Assembly: GCF_014202345.1 (NCBI RefSeq)
Contig: NZ_JACHGO010000001.1
Span: 558,001 to 622,000, forward strand
Reading direction: 5' to 3'
DNA: 64,000 nucleotides
From: Desulfovibrio intestinalis
Lineage (GTDB): Bacteria; Desulfobacterota; Desulfovibrionia; Desulfovibrionales; Desulfovibrionaceae
Shown: positions 55,307 to 64,000 of the stretch, one piece after another
Position numbering within the stretch: position 1 is the first letter of the stretch
Layout of the letters: every line of letters starts with the position of its first letter
Notes under the pieces: generated by a model
What the model saw: the letters and a program-made list of their open reading frames with translations, nothing else
Database searches by the model: none
Told to the model about the DNA's origin: nothing
Position numbers and translations under genes: made by a program

Positions 55307-56613
55307 CAGCGTACCTCCAGAAGGTCAGTGCAAAGTCGTTGGGCCTCATCAAGCAGTGCCTGCATCTGAGTATCATCGGGTTGCGCCAGAATCTTGCGCA
55401 ACTGGCCGTGGGTGAAAAGCGGAGCCAGAGCTGGCCCTGCTACCTCTTGCAATGCCTCGTGGCTTTCGCTCATGCGCTGAGCCATACGCAGCGTTTCGCC
55501 AAGCAGATCTTCACGTTGCAGGTATTGGACATGGTCTATTGCCGGGATGGTGTCTATGCGCAAATCTTTGACCCAAACTCCGGGCGTGCCAGAGGCAAGG
55601 TGCCCCAGACGTTCCAGCAGGTCTTCCTGGTTGTTGGAGTCACGCAGGATGGCGTCAAGGGACGTGCTGCCATACAGACGCACGCGGGCAAGCAGGGCTT
55701 CGCAGCCGGGATCGGTGTCTGCGGCAGCCTGATCCAGGCTCTGGACCAAACGGTTTTCAACTTGATCGAGTTGTTCGATGCCGTTCATGTCCAGATCCAG
55801 AGTCGTCCACTGCACCGGGCCAAGGCGCACAAAGTCAGCCTGACATTGCCACGATGACGCGGTGTCGGACTGCCCGGCTTGAAGATTTTCTGCGCGGGCC
55901 GTCACCAGAAGGCAGCCCCGGGGGCCAGCCTCATTGACGTGCAGCCCCTGGCTATTGCCGCTGTATGCGACAAAAGGCTCTTGGCTCAGTGTGCGGCGTT
56001 CGTGAACATGCCCAAGAGCCCAGGCATCCAGACCAGTGTCCTTAAGATCGTCCAACGAGCAGGGGGCGTAGCGGTCGGCCTTTGTTTCACCATCTACAGT
56101 GCAATGCATCACGCCAAGCTGAAAGCAAGGCTGCTCGAATTCTCGGCGAAAAAGGCGTGCCAGATTACGGCCTTCGCGGGCTTTGGCATGGCTGATGCCA
56201 TGCACAACAGCCAATGCTTTACCATTTTTTTCAACAACGTGACGTTCCACTTCAGGGCCGAAAATGGTCACATTGTCGGGCCAGCGAATGGAGGAGAGCA
56301 AGGAATTGAGAGGGTCATGGTTACCGTGGGCGATAAAGACGCGCACACCAGCATCGCGCAGGCGCAAGCATCCATCGCGCAGACGTAACTGTGCCTTAAC
56401 ACTACGGTCTTCTTCATTATACACGTCACCAGCCAATACTAGAAAGTCTGGTTTTTCCGTTTCACACAGGCGAAAAAGCCTATCCAGTGCTTTAAAGGTT
56501 GCTTCGTGCAGCAAGCGCGCCAGATGGCCGCCTTGAGCGGCTTCACGAGAAAGCCCCCGGAAGGGTGTGTCCAGATGTAAATCGGCTGCGTGAATATAAC
56601 GTACAACGTCCAT
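55306..56613 (-). CDS. YhaO-like metallophosphoesterase (SbcD/Mre11 type)
   Basis: 435 residues from the ATG at 56613 (GAGG upstream). The N-terminal calcineurin-like domain shows all metal motifs: YIHAADLHLDTPF, LVLAGDVYNEED, IAHGNHDPLN, LGVMHC and WALGHVHERR. A C-terminal domain of about 150 residues follows without clear motifs. Known relatives are YhaO of Bacillus and SbcD; the product likely acts on double-stranded DNA ends with the ATPase. Its C-terminus overlaps the ATPase start. Confidence 0.9.
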   Translation of the reverse strand: MDVVRYIHAADLHLDTPFRGLSREAAQGGHLARLLHEATFKALDRLFRLCETEKPDFLVLAGDVYNEEDRSVKAQLRLRDGCLRLRDAGVRVFIAHGNHDPLNSLLSSIRWPDNVTIFGPEVERHVVEKNGKALAVVHGISHAKAREGRNLARLFRREFEQPCFQLGVMHCTVDGETKADRYAPCSLDDLKDTGLDAWALGHVHERRTLSQEPFVAYSGNSQGLHVNEAGPRGCLLVTARAENLQAGQSDTASSWQCQADFVRLGPVQWTTLDLDMNGIEQLDQVENRLVQSLDQAAADTDPGCEALLARVRLYGSTSLDAILRDSNNQEDLLERLGHLASGTPGVWVKDLRIDTIPAIDHVQYLQREDLLGETLRMAQRMSESHEALQEVAGPALAPLFTHGQLRKILAQPDDTQMQALLDEAQRLCTDLLEVR

Positions 56614-56783
56614 GCTTGGCCTCATGGGAAAGTGATAATGAATAGGCGCTAAACTCTAGATTTTTTCTTGAAGCATGACAAGCTCACACAAGTATAAACT
56701 GACAGCGTTCCGGTAAAAGAGCGGACTTACCGTTGGCAGTCAGCTTTGATGGCACTGCAAGAGCAGTAATGAGTTAAACTTTT

Positions 56784-57368
56784 TCAGCTAAGGCTGCGCA
56801 GGCGGATGCATTCATTTGCCATGTGTATCAATTCCGCATTTTGAGGGTCTTCTTTTAGACCGTTACGAACATGCCCGAGCGCACGCACGTATTCCCCTGC
56901 ATCGATCATGGCAGTGCCCATCATGGCAAAGATAGCAAACTCATCTTTGTAAAACTTCATGGCTTCTGCAAAGCACGCATCAGCTTCTGAAGCACGCCCC
57001 TCAGAAAGAAATTTTTTGCCGTCCCGCAGGTTGCGGTCAATATTGAGCTTGCGCTGCAGGGTTGTTTCGTAATCTTCCTGCTCTGCACTACCTTTCATGT
57101 TTTGATAGGCATTAGCCAAAACCTGAAGCAGATCTTTTTCGTTGCCGGGTTGGTAGCCCAGGCCTGCTGGCAGATACTCCTTCAGGTCTGGATCTGCTGT
57201 CAGCGCGCCAACCGTGGTTCGCAAGTCGCCGCGCAGGTCAGTGGGGGCAGGCAGTCCACCCAGGTCCTTAAGGGCCGATATGGTCAAGTAGAGCGCGCGC
57301 TCAGGATCGCGGCGCGCGCTACTGGCTCTGGCACGGCCCAGGTCTTCCCGAATTTTACGGCTGTTCAT
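56784..57368 (-). CDS. TPR-like protein, 194 residues
   Basis: Soluble, helical, no signal peptide. The second half has two tetratricopeptide-like repeats (ASEADACFAEAMKFYKDEFA, GEYVRALGHVRNGLKEDPQN). The N-terminal part (PERALYLTISALKDLG) may be another repeat. Function unknown; TPR proteins mediate protein contacts. It lies 170 bases upstream of the yhaO-like gene on the same strand, so partial co-transcription is possible. Confidence 0.8.
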   Translation of the reverse strand: MNSRKIREDLGRARASSARRDPERALYLTISALKDLGGLPAPTDLRGDLRTTVGALTADPDLKEYLPAGLGYQPGNEKDLLQVLANAYQNMKGSAEQEDYETTLQRKLNIDRNLRDGKKFLSEGRASEADACFAEAMKFYKDEFAIFAMMGTAMIDAGEYVRALGHVRNGLKEDPQNAELIHMANECIRLRSLS

Positions 57369-57827
57369 TGCTACCTCATCTGGTCTATAATACAGGCTTA
57401 GAAAGTAATAGTGGGTTGTTGGCAGTCAGACTGCCAGAACGATCGGCAAGCATGCAACCGTTGTCAGGATGCTAGATAATAAAAGCCTGTACCGTCAAGA
57501 CGTTGCAGATGTGTGATGAAACTGTGCCATTGACGGTTGACCTTGCTGCTTGCTAACCTGCCCAATTGTGTGGCAGGGCAGGCATCGGTTTTGTTAAGAA
57601 GTTTAGCATTTTTAATTTGAAAATGTTTACATGCTCTAACGCTGCACGAGGGAACGGCGCACCGTAACGGCGTGGATTCTGCTGAAGACCGCATTGTTGG
57701 TCAGAACGGCAATTTTGAAAATATGGGGCATTTCAAAATTGATCTGCTCCAAAGCGCATGCACATTTGGCCTGCCGACGCTTGATCGGCCAGCTACAGAC
57801 AATTTCACCAACTGGAAAAGGAATATT
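57369..57827. other. Divergent intergenic region of about 460 bases
   Basis: Lies between the leftward TPR gene and the rightward glycosyltransferase gene. It has no supported gene or strong hairpin; an in-frame extension of the glycosyltransferase frame (from 57672) is rejected because it has no homology-like content and GGAAAAGGA marks the ATG at 57828. Confidence 0.5.
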
Positions 57828-58910
57828 ATGGCGCGTGTTCTTTATGGCATACACGGAACAGGACATGGCCACGCCATGCGTGGCCTGACCATCGCTCGCC
57901 GACTGTCTCGCCACGAATTCCTTTTTATTGCCAACGACGATGCCCCAAAAATTCTCGAACCGGAGTTCCCGGTACGCCGCCTGCCCAATTTGGGCACGGT
58001 TTTTAAGAATTATAAAGTGGACTTGGCAGCGACCATCACGAAGGCTCTGCCCATCCTCTGGCACAGGCAGCGATATATTGATCAGGTTTCACGCCTGATT
58101 GACGAATTCAAGCCCGATGTGTGCATGACTGACCTTGAGTATTTTGTGCCGCGGGCCGCAGAAAAAGCAGGTCTGCCATGTCTGACTTTGGATCACCAGC
58201 ATGTGATCACCTGCTGCCGTCATGACCTGCCCTTGAATATGTGGTGGGACAGCTTTGTGCAAGGGCTGACGCCACGGTATCTTTTTCGACCCACGGCAGA
58301 AAACCTTATCATTTCTTTCTATGCGCCGCCGGTGTTGCCTCAGTATAAAGCCCGGGTGGCGCCGCCCATTCTGCGTGACAGCGTTCTGGGCTTGAATCCG
58401 CGCGATGACGGCCATGTGCTTGTGTACCAGAGCAACTCCACACATCGCAAACTGGTAGACTTTTTGCGTGCTGCCACCCGTAAGACCTGCTATGTCTTCG
58501 GCTATGACCGCACTGAAGGGCAAGAAGACAACGTTATTTTTATGCGCAAGAGCGAAGAGGGCTTTTTGCGCCTGCTTGAAGGGTGCTCATATGTCATTCA
58601 GGGGGGGGGGCATACGCTCATGGGCGAGGCTCTGTATCTTGGCAAGCCAATATTGACCTTGCCTCTTAAAGCAATGGTGGAGCAACGGTTCAACGCCCTG
58701 TATATTGATCGGCTTGGCTATGGCATGCAGGCCGATATGCTTACCCTTGAGCCTGAGCTGCTGCAACGCTTTGAAGCAAACTTGCCCGCTTACAAGGCCG
58801 CTATTGCAACGGGTAATTTTTGCGGTAACGAAATAGTGTTTGGTCTCGTAGACCACTTTATTCGGCAAGGGTCTTTGCCTGTCACTGGAACGCCAGTGGT
58901 AGAAGAATAA
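57828..58910 (+). CDS. GT28/MurG-like glycosyltransferase
   Basis: 360 residues. The N-terminal glycine/histidine loop GIHGTGHGHAMR is typical of GT-B enzymes with UDP- or TDP-sugar donors (MurG, UGT-like; Glyco_trans_1_3 family). In the C-terminal domain, HVLVYQSNSTHRKLVDFL precedes the donor loop VIQGGGHTLMGEALYLGKP. No membrane segment. The acceptor is unknown; a role in glycolipid or surface glycan synthesis is likely. GGAAAAGGA lies 6 bases before the ATG, and a terminator follows. Confidence 0.85.
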   Translation: MARVLYGIHGTGHGHAMRGLTIARRLSRHEFLFIANDDAPKILEPEFPVRRLPNLGTVFKNYKVDLAATITKALPILWHRQRYIDQVSRLIDEFKPDVCMTDLEYFVPRAAEKAGLPCLTLDHQHVITCCRHDLPLNMWWDSFVQGLTPRYLFRPTAENLIISFYAPPVLPQYKARVAPPILRDSVLGLNPRDDGHVLVYQSNSTHRKLVDFLRAATRKTCYVFGYDRTEGQEDNVIFMRKSEEGFLRLLEGCSYVIQGGGHTLMGEALYLGKPILTLPLKAMVEQRFNALYIDRLGYGMQADMLTLEPELLQRFEANLPAYKAAIATGNFCGNEIVFGLVDHFIRQGSLPVTGTPVVEE

Positions 58911-58934
58911 GAGAAAGAAATTTTGATATAAATT

Positions 58935-58956
58935 AAAGGCGGCCTGAGCCGCCTTT
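58935..58956 (+). terminator. Terminator between convergent genes
   Basis: A 9-bp stem AAAGGCGGC / GCCGCCTTT with a 4-base loop and T run to 58959, ending the glycosyltransferase gene. With A residues on the left it can also serve the leftward phosphoesterase gene, which ends at 58960. Confidence 0.9.
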
Positions 58957-58959
58957 TTT

Positions 58960-60111
58960 CTACTGAGCAGTTTGCGTAAAATGTACTTTGACAATAAGCA
59001 CTTCCGCGCGTGAAGTATTACGCATAGGCGGGCCCCATGTGCCAACGCCTGGCGATACAACGGAGTGCAGCCCGTTTTTGATCAGTAGGCCCATCGGGTT
59101 TTCATACATACTCTCTACCACCCAATGAAAGGGCCAAAGCTGCCCAAAGTGGGTATGTCCCGAAAGTTCCAGCACTGCCCCGGCAGTGCGCGCTTCGTCC
59201 AGCATACTTGGTTGATGGTCCATAACGAAAATGGGCAGATTACGGTGCGCGTGAGGTATGTCTGCAAGAATTTCAGGCAGGCTCTTTCGCGGTGTTCCTT
59301 CAAAAGCATGACGGCTCATGTCATCTCTACCCACGAGCACAAAGGCGTTGTCCAGAATACGCCACTGATCCCGTAACACCTGCATTCCGCTGTGACGCAA
59401 AATATCCAGGCTATCTTTGATGGAGCCTGAAATATATTCATGATTGCCTGGCACAACCCAATGCCCCAACCGAGGCTCCACGCGGGCCAGGGCCGCAGCC
59501 ATGCCTTCAACATCCACAAGAATATGGTCGTCAATAATATCGCCAATATACAGGACTGCATCCGGTTTGTAAGGCGCCAGCAAATCCATCGCGCGTACAA
59601 GACGCGGTGCAGTGATGATGCGGCCCAAGTGCATGTCAGCCAGCACGCCCAATATCAGCGGAGATTGAGCATAAGTCTGAGGCACGGGGTCGTTGGTGCT
59701 TATGGTCAGATCATATTCCCGAACGATAGGATTGGCGGCATTAAACCAGCTGGCGCAGCCAATAACGAGAGGAAGGCCCATAACAAGCAGGGCGCCTCCC
59801 CAACGTGGGGCAACGGGCGGCTCGGCCCACAAGCGGCTGGCCAATCCCCATATATCCATGATCAGAACCAGCATGAATACATAGAAAAGCATGCCAAGCC
59901 AGAATGACCCTGCCCGCAGTAACCAAACTTCAATGGCGGAGTCGCCTCCCAACTTGTAAAGCAGGGGAAAGGAAACACCCAATACAGCCACGACAAGGCA
60001 AAGCATTGGACGCAACCAGCCCGTATGCTCAAGAGCACGCCATAGCCACCAGATAATCCAGCCGTTGAGAAGAGCCAGCCCAATGCCTGTCACAACAAAA
60101 AATTTCAGCAT
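58960..60111 (-). CDS. Membrane-bound metallophosphoesterase (YkuE-like)
   Basis: 383 residues from the ATG at 60111. Four hydrophobic segments in the first 130 residues anchor it in the membrane. From about 155 onward comes a calcineurin-like phosphoesterase: LADMHLGRIITAPRLV, LYIGDIIDDH, VVPGNHEYISG, FVMDHQP and ELSGHTHFGQLWPF. This layout is that of YaeI/YkuE-like lipid-A- or UDP-sugar-pyrophosphate-related proteins; substrate unknown. It starts 13 bases after dnaE and is probably co-transcribed with it. Confidence 0.9.
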   Translation of the reverse strand: MLKFFVVTGIGLALLNGWIIWWLWRALEHTGWLRPMLCLVVAVLGVSFPLLYKLGGDSAIEVWLLRAGSFWLGMLFYVFMLVLIMDIWGLASRLWAEPPVAPRWGGALLVMGLPLVIGCASWFNAANPIVREYDLTISTNDPVPQTYAQSPLILGVLADMHLGRIITAPRLVRAMDLLAPYKPDAVLYIGDIIDDHILVDVEGMAAALARVEPRLGHWVVPGNHEYISGSIKDSLDILRHSGMQVLRDQWRILDNAFVLVGRDDMSRHAFEGTPRKSLPEILADIPHAHRNLPIFVMDHQPSMLDEARTAGAVLELSGHTHFGQLWPFHWVVESMYENPMGLLIKNGLHSVVSPGVGTWGPPMRNTSRAEVLIVKVHFTQTAQ

Positions 60112-60124
60112 AAAAGAGTGGGCC

Positions 60125-63100
60125 TCACGATGCCCATGCCGCAAGGGCCTTGTCCAACTCGGGGCCAGGAGTGACCTTGAGAGTATTGTCCAAATGCAGG
60201 TGGCAGACATGCCCATCCAGGCAGATCTGTGCGTGGGTTTCCACAGGACCGGGATGGCCTTCGAGAATATTACGCAAAGCCAGTAAATCTTCTTTGCTCA
60301 TGCGGTGCGGAGGAATCTGGACGCACACCGGGGTGTCGTTGAGGCTGCAGCATTCGGCCATAAGCAGCAGGCTTTGCCCCAGCAGTTTGAGTTCACGGGG
60401 GGCATCTTCACTGTCTTCGTCCATATCCCGGTTATCTTCCGGCTCTTTATCAAGCCGGGCGGTGAGGCAAAGGGGCTGTTCCGAATGCAGCAGCTGGCGC
60501 ACTTCAGCGTAACTGCGAGGGAAAAAAGTAACCTCGCCATGACCAGTAAGGTCTTCAATGGCTGCGAAAGCCATGCGTTCACCCTTACTCTTGGTTATGA
60601 CCTCGCGAACACTGGTCACAAGCACTGCGCAGCGCACCTCTGCACCGGGGAACATATCCCGGGCATCTTCGAGCGTTGTAAGGCCCAGGCGGCGTATTTC
60701 ACGCACAAAGGGCTGCAAAGGGTGGCTTGTAAGAAAGAAGCCCAAGGCCTCTTTTTCAGCACGAAGCTTATCTTCATCCGGCATTTCAGGTATATCTGCC
60801 TCTGGGCAGTCGAGCCCTACGCCAGGCTGCGGCGCGTTTTCCACAGCAGGGGCCATAGCCAGCAAGGAAACCTGATTGGAATTTTTATCTTTCGCTTTCT
60901 TTTGGGCGCGGGTGACCACGGCTTCGAGTGAAGCCAGCATGGCCGCACGCGCCACACCAAAGCAGTCGCAAGCGCCACCCTTGATAAGAGATTCCAGCAC
61001 GCGCTTGGTAACTTTGCGAAGATTGACGCGGCAGCACAGGTCAAAAAGTGAAGCAAATTCTCCATCATCTCTGCGGGATTCGACCAGTTCGCGGATGGCT
61101 TCATCACCCACGTTTTTAATGCCGCCCAAACCAAAAACCACTTTGCCCTCGTAAGCTGAAAACTCGCGTTGGCTGCGGTTTACTGAGGGCTGCACGACAT
61201 CAATGCCCATATCCTTGCAGCAGGATACATACTTGAGCAGTTTATCCTGATTGCCCATTTCTGAAGTGAGCAGGGCTGCCATAAACTCAACTTTATAGTG
61301 AACCTTGAGGTAGGCAGTATAATATGAAATGAGGGCATAGGCGGCGGAGTGCGACTTGTTGAAGCCGTATTCCGCAAATTTTTCCATCAAGTCAAATATT
61401 TCGTTGGCTTTTTCTTCAGTGATATTGTTTTTCGTGGCGCCGGCCACAAAGCTGACCCGCTCCTTGGCCATGGCTTCAGCTTTTTTCTTGCCCATGGCGC
61501 GGCGCAGAAGGTCGGCCCCGCCCAGCGTATAGCTGGCAATAATCTGGGCGATCTGCATGACCTGTTCTTGGTAAACAATAACGCCGTATGTATCGCGCAG
61601 GCAGTCAGTAAGCGAGTCATGGGGGTAAATAACGGGCACCTGACCGTGTTTTCGCTTGATGAACTCGTCAACCATTCCAGAACCAAGGGGCCCCGGACGG
61701 TACAGAGCCAACATAGCGATAACATCTTCAAAGCAGGTAGGCCGCAACATGCGCAAATACTGTCGCATGCCGGAACTTTCAACCTGAAAAACCCCGTCGG
61801 TCTCGCCTCTGGCGTAGAGATCGTAGGTTTCTGAATCCGTCAGAGGCAGATCGTCAAGATCTGGCGGCGATTGGCCCTGAAGGCTGATGTTATCCAGGGT
61901 ATCCTGAATAAGGGTCATGGTTTTGAGACCCAGAAAGTCGAATTTTACCAAGCCCGCCTTTTCTGTCATGGGGCCGTCAAACTGGGTAACAAGTTCGCCG
62001 CGCTTGCCCAGATAAAGGGGCAAGTATTCTTCCATAGGCTTGTCAGACACCACAAGGCCGGCGGCATGGGTGGAGGCGTGGCGAGCCAGACCTTCAAGGC
62101 GGCGGGCTGTATCAAGCAGGTGTTTGACCTGCGAGTCTTCGAGGTAAAGTTTTTCCAGCTCTGGCTCGGCTTCAAGAGCTTTTTTGATAGTCATCTTGAG
62201 GTCGGCGGGCACCAGTTTGGCAATCCGGTCTGTTTCGGCGAAACTCATACCCAACGCGCGGCCTACGTCGCGAACCACACCTTTGGCCTTCATCGTGCCA
62301 AACGTGGTAATCTGCGCAACAGAGCCTTCTCCGTAGGTCTCAACCATATGCTTGATGACATCGCCGCGGCGCCGCTCGCAGAAGTCGACGTCGATATCGG
62401 GCAGGGATACGCGTTCGCTGTTCAAAAAACGTTCAAACAGCAGATTATAGGGGATAGGGTCCAGGTTGGTGATGCGCAAGGCCCAGGCCACAAGTGATCC
62501 GGCGGCGGATCCGCGCCCCGGCCCCACAGGAATGTTGTTGTTTTTTGCCCAGTTGATAAACTCCTGCACGATGAGGAAATAGCTGGGAAAGCCCATTTCC
62601 AGAATGACGCGCAACTCATACTGCAAGCGTTCATGATAGAGTTCAGTATTGATGGAAGCCCGGTCTGGGTGCTTTTCCAGTCTTTTTTTCAACCCATCTT
62701 CAGCCAGATGACGGAATTCAGATTCCATGCTGGCCCCTTCGGGCAATTGGTATACCGGGAAGTAATGGTTACCGAAGTCCAGCGCTACATTGCATTCTTC
62801 AGCAATACGCATGGTGTTGGACAGAGCTTCGGGTACATGACTGAAAGATTTTTCCATTTCTTCAATGGATTTATAATACAGTTCATGAGTGCCAAACTTC
62901 ATACGCTTGGGATCATCCATGGTGGTCTGCGTCTGGATGCAGAGCAACACTTCATGGGCTTCAGCGTCGTCGGCACTGAGATAGTGGCAGTCATTGGTGG
63001 CCACCAGCGGCAGGTTGCAGGTTTCAGCCAGCTCGATCAGGGCTGTGTTGGCTTTTTCCTGTTCCTTCAAGCCATTTGATTGCAGTTCAAGATAAAACCG

Positions 63101-63607
63101 ACCGGGATAGATGCTGGCATATTCGAGAGTGAGTTTTCTGGCTAAATCCATATCGTCGGCCAAGATTGCGCGAGGAATTTCACCAGCAATGCAGGCCGAA
63201 AGGCAGGTCAGTCCTTCGGAATATTTTCGCAGAAGGGCTTTGTCTACACGCGGTTTATAGTAAAATCCTTCAAGAAAGCCTTGGCTTACCAGTTTGACCA
63301 GGTTGTGGTACCCTGTCTTGTTCTGCGCCAGCAAAATAAGATGATTGCGCTTACGAGCCAGAGGAGATTCGGTTTTTTTATCAGTATGGTCATGGCAAAC
63401 GTACACTTCGCAGCCAAATATGGGTTTTACCCCGAACTCTTTGCAGCCCTGATAGAAATAGGCTGCTCCAAAAAGATTGCCGTGGTCTGTAATGGCGCAG
63501 GCGGGCATGCCAAAATCTTTGGCTCGGGCGCAAAGATCCTTGATGCGTATGGCGCCGTCCAGAAGGCTGTATTCGGTGTGACAATGCAAATGAACGAAAT
63601 CGGACAT
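60125..63607 (-). CDS. dnaE: DNA polymerase III alpha subunit
   Basis: 1160 residues from the ATG at 63607, the usual DnaE length; the longer frame upstream is unsupported. The PHP domain comes first (HLHCHTEYSLLDGA, ITDHGNLFGA). The polymerase core follows with GPGRGSAAGSLVAW and PDIDVDFCERRR (catalytic aspartates), and ATTHAAG-type helix HASTHAAGLVVSDKP. Next come the beta-binding and helix-hairpin-helix parts (KVTKRVLESLIKGGACD) and the OB domain (RCAVLVTSVREVITKSKGER). The C-terminus binds tau. Replicative polymerase of the chromosome. CGGAG lies before the start. Confidence 0.97.
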   Translation of the reverse strand: MSDFVHLHCHTEYSLLDGAIRIKDLCARAKDFGMPACAITDHGNLFGAAYFYQGCKEFGVKPIFGCEVYVCHDHTDKKTESPLARKRNHLILLAQNKTGYHNLVKLVSQGFLEGFYYKPRVDKALLRKYSEGLTCLSACIAGEIPRAILADDMDLARKLTLEYASIYPGRFYLELQSNGLKEQEKANTALIELAETCNLPLVATNDCHYLSADDAEAHEVLLCIQTQTTMDDPKRMKFGTHELYYKSIEEMEKSFSHVPEALSNTMRIAEECNVALDFGNHYFPVYQLPEGASMESEFRHLAEDGLKKRLEKHPDRASINTELYHERLQYELRVILEMGFPSYFLIVQEFINWAKNNNIPVGPGRGSAAGSLVAWALRITNLDPIPYNLLFERFLNSERVSLPDIDVDFCERRRGDVIKHMVETYGEGSVAQITTFGTMKAKGVVRDVGRALGMSFAETDRIAKLVPADLKMTIKKALEAEPELEKLYLEDSQVKHLLDTARRLEGLARHASTHAAGLVVSDKPMEEYLPLYLGKRGELVTQFDGPMTEKAGLVKFDFLGLKTMTLIQDTLDNISLQGQSPPDLDDLPLTDSETYDLYARGETDGVFQVESSGMRQYLRMLRPTCFEDVIAMLALYRPGPLGSGMVDEFIKRKHGQVPVIYPHDSLTDCLRDTYGVIVYQEQVMQIAQIIASYTLGGADLLRRAMGKKKAEAMAKERVSFVAGATKNNITEEKANEIFDLMEKFAEYGFNKSHSAAYALISYYTAYLKVHYKVEFMAALLTSEMGNQDKLLKYVSCCKDMGIDVVQPSVNRSQREFSAYEGKVVFGLGGIKNVGDEAIRELVESRRDDGEFASLFDLCCRVNLRKVTKRVLESLIKGGACDCFGVARAAMLASLEAVVTRAQKKAKDKNSNQVSLLAMAPAVENAPQPGVGLDCPEADIPEMPDEDKLRAEKEALGFFLTSHPLQPFVREIRRLGLTTLEDARDMFPGAEVRCAVLVTSVREVITKSKGERMAFAAIEDLTGHGEVTFFPRSYAEVRQLLHSEQPLCLTARLDKEPEDNRDMDEDSEDAPRELKLLGQSLLLMAECCSLNDTPVCVQIPPHRMSKEDLLALRNILEGHPGPVETHAQICLDGHVCHLHLDNTLKVTPGPELDKALAAWAS

Positions 63608-63789
63608 GAAAGCTCCGGGAAGCACTAAACAGAGTGGATTTAAGCGTGTGGGGCAGCGCGCCGTATGCGCGCTGCGAGTCAGGTCGTGAAGCATAGCAAA
63701 TGAGTCACCGCCTCTCAAGCAATAGCTGGAAGGCTGATACTCAAGGCCGGAACATTGCCTTGTGCGCCGCCTGGGAGTACACACGGTCT

Positions 63790-64000
63790 ATGGAAACAAA
63801 CCTCGGAAGCGCCAGTTTTATTGGAGATCACGAAGAATGGTTTGCGGCTTATGCCGCCAATCGCTGTGCTATTGAAGCGGCCCGGCCCAGTGGCGATGTT
63901 GGCCCAATGCATCTGAAAACCCGGCACAGTATGGCTGTGCTGAATAATGCCCGGCGTATGGTGGACAGCGAGCGGTTTTCTGTTGTTCAGGGACGAATAT
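63790..64000 (+). CDS. HD-domain protein, partial
   Basis: 70 residues visible from the ATG at 63790, running off the right edge. The stretch KTRHSMAVLNNARRMVDSE around residue 43 carries the first H-x3-V/L-x2-A-R pattern of HD-domain metal-dependent phosphohydrolases. The HD dyad itself lies beyond the edge. Divergent from dnaE across a 182-base gap. The ribosome-binding site is weak, so the exact start is uncertain. Substrate unknown. Confidence 0.65.
   Translation, partial: METNLGSASFIGDHEEWFAAYAANRCAIEAARPSGDVGPMHLKTRHSMAVLNNARRMVDSERFSVVQGRI

Noticed and set aside
58598..58612. Run of nine G residues in the glycosyltransferase gene as a phase-variation or frameshift site
   Set aside because: The frame is intact across it (GGG in the donor loop), and the conserved glycine motif explains it. 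Length variation could still be checked.

Overview
The window reads as a chromosomal segment of a Desulfovibrio-type sulfate reducer (Desulfovibrionaceae). The case rests on two outer-membrane porins of the kind common in Desulfovibrio, a DUF169 protein, a fused IspDF, the nif3 / zinc-ribbon / rnpB order, a very large FlgE, and Desulfovibrio-like small exported proteins. I saw no insertion sequence, prophage, CRISPR array or rRNA. The assignment comes from protein families and gene order, not from a database search.

Layout. 1-874: the start of a molybdenum-hydroxylase operon (2Fe-2S subunit and membrane cytochrome c, running off the left edge). 1759-5297: a small unknown protein and a 1008-residue membrane protein that I do not recognise. 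5625-8505: a porin divergent from a LysR regulator. 8656-16923: the most unusual region. A leftward six-gene run encodes a CYTH triphosphatase, a second CYTH-like protein, a DASS/SLC13 anion transporter, an exported CYTH-like protein, an exported protein of unknown function and an exported family I pyrophosphatase. It is divergent from a second exported CYTH-like protein and an exported family II pyrophosphatase. I read this as a two-compartment system acting on pyrophosphate, tripolyphosphate or a similar organic polyphosphate. Its substrate is unknown.

17755-26380: a complete urea-nitrogen module (ureABC, ureEFGD, urea channel, ammonium transporter), including a UreE with a histidine tail of about 110 residues. 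26524-26600: tRNA-Glu. 26866-32147: flagellar hook genes fliK-flgD-flgE, with tyrosine-rich repeats inside FlgE. 32335-42667: a long leftward series: nif3, zinc-ribbon protein, rnpB RNA, ispDF, acyl-CoA ligase, dtd, STAS protein, FapA-like protein and two glycosyltransferases. A 43-kb deaminase gene lies upstream of it. 44159-46738: a CitA/CitB-like two-component system and a small exported metal-binding-like protein. 47441-48510: tRNA-Arg and a DUF169 protein. 48778-51016: a second porin and a STAS-like protein with a Cys/His-rich tail.

51290-56613: YhaN/YhaO-type ATPase and nuclease pair. 56784-63607: a TPR protein, a GT28-like glycosyltransferase, a membrane metallophosphoesterase and the replicative polymerase dnaE. 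The right edge cuts an HD-domain gene. Many start sites were moved inward from the longest reading frame to the codon with a Shine-Dalgarno sequence; these choices are explained entry by entry.
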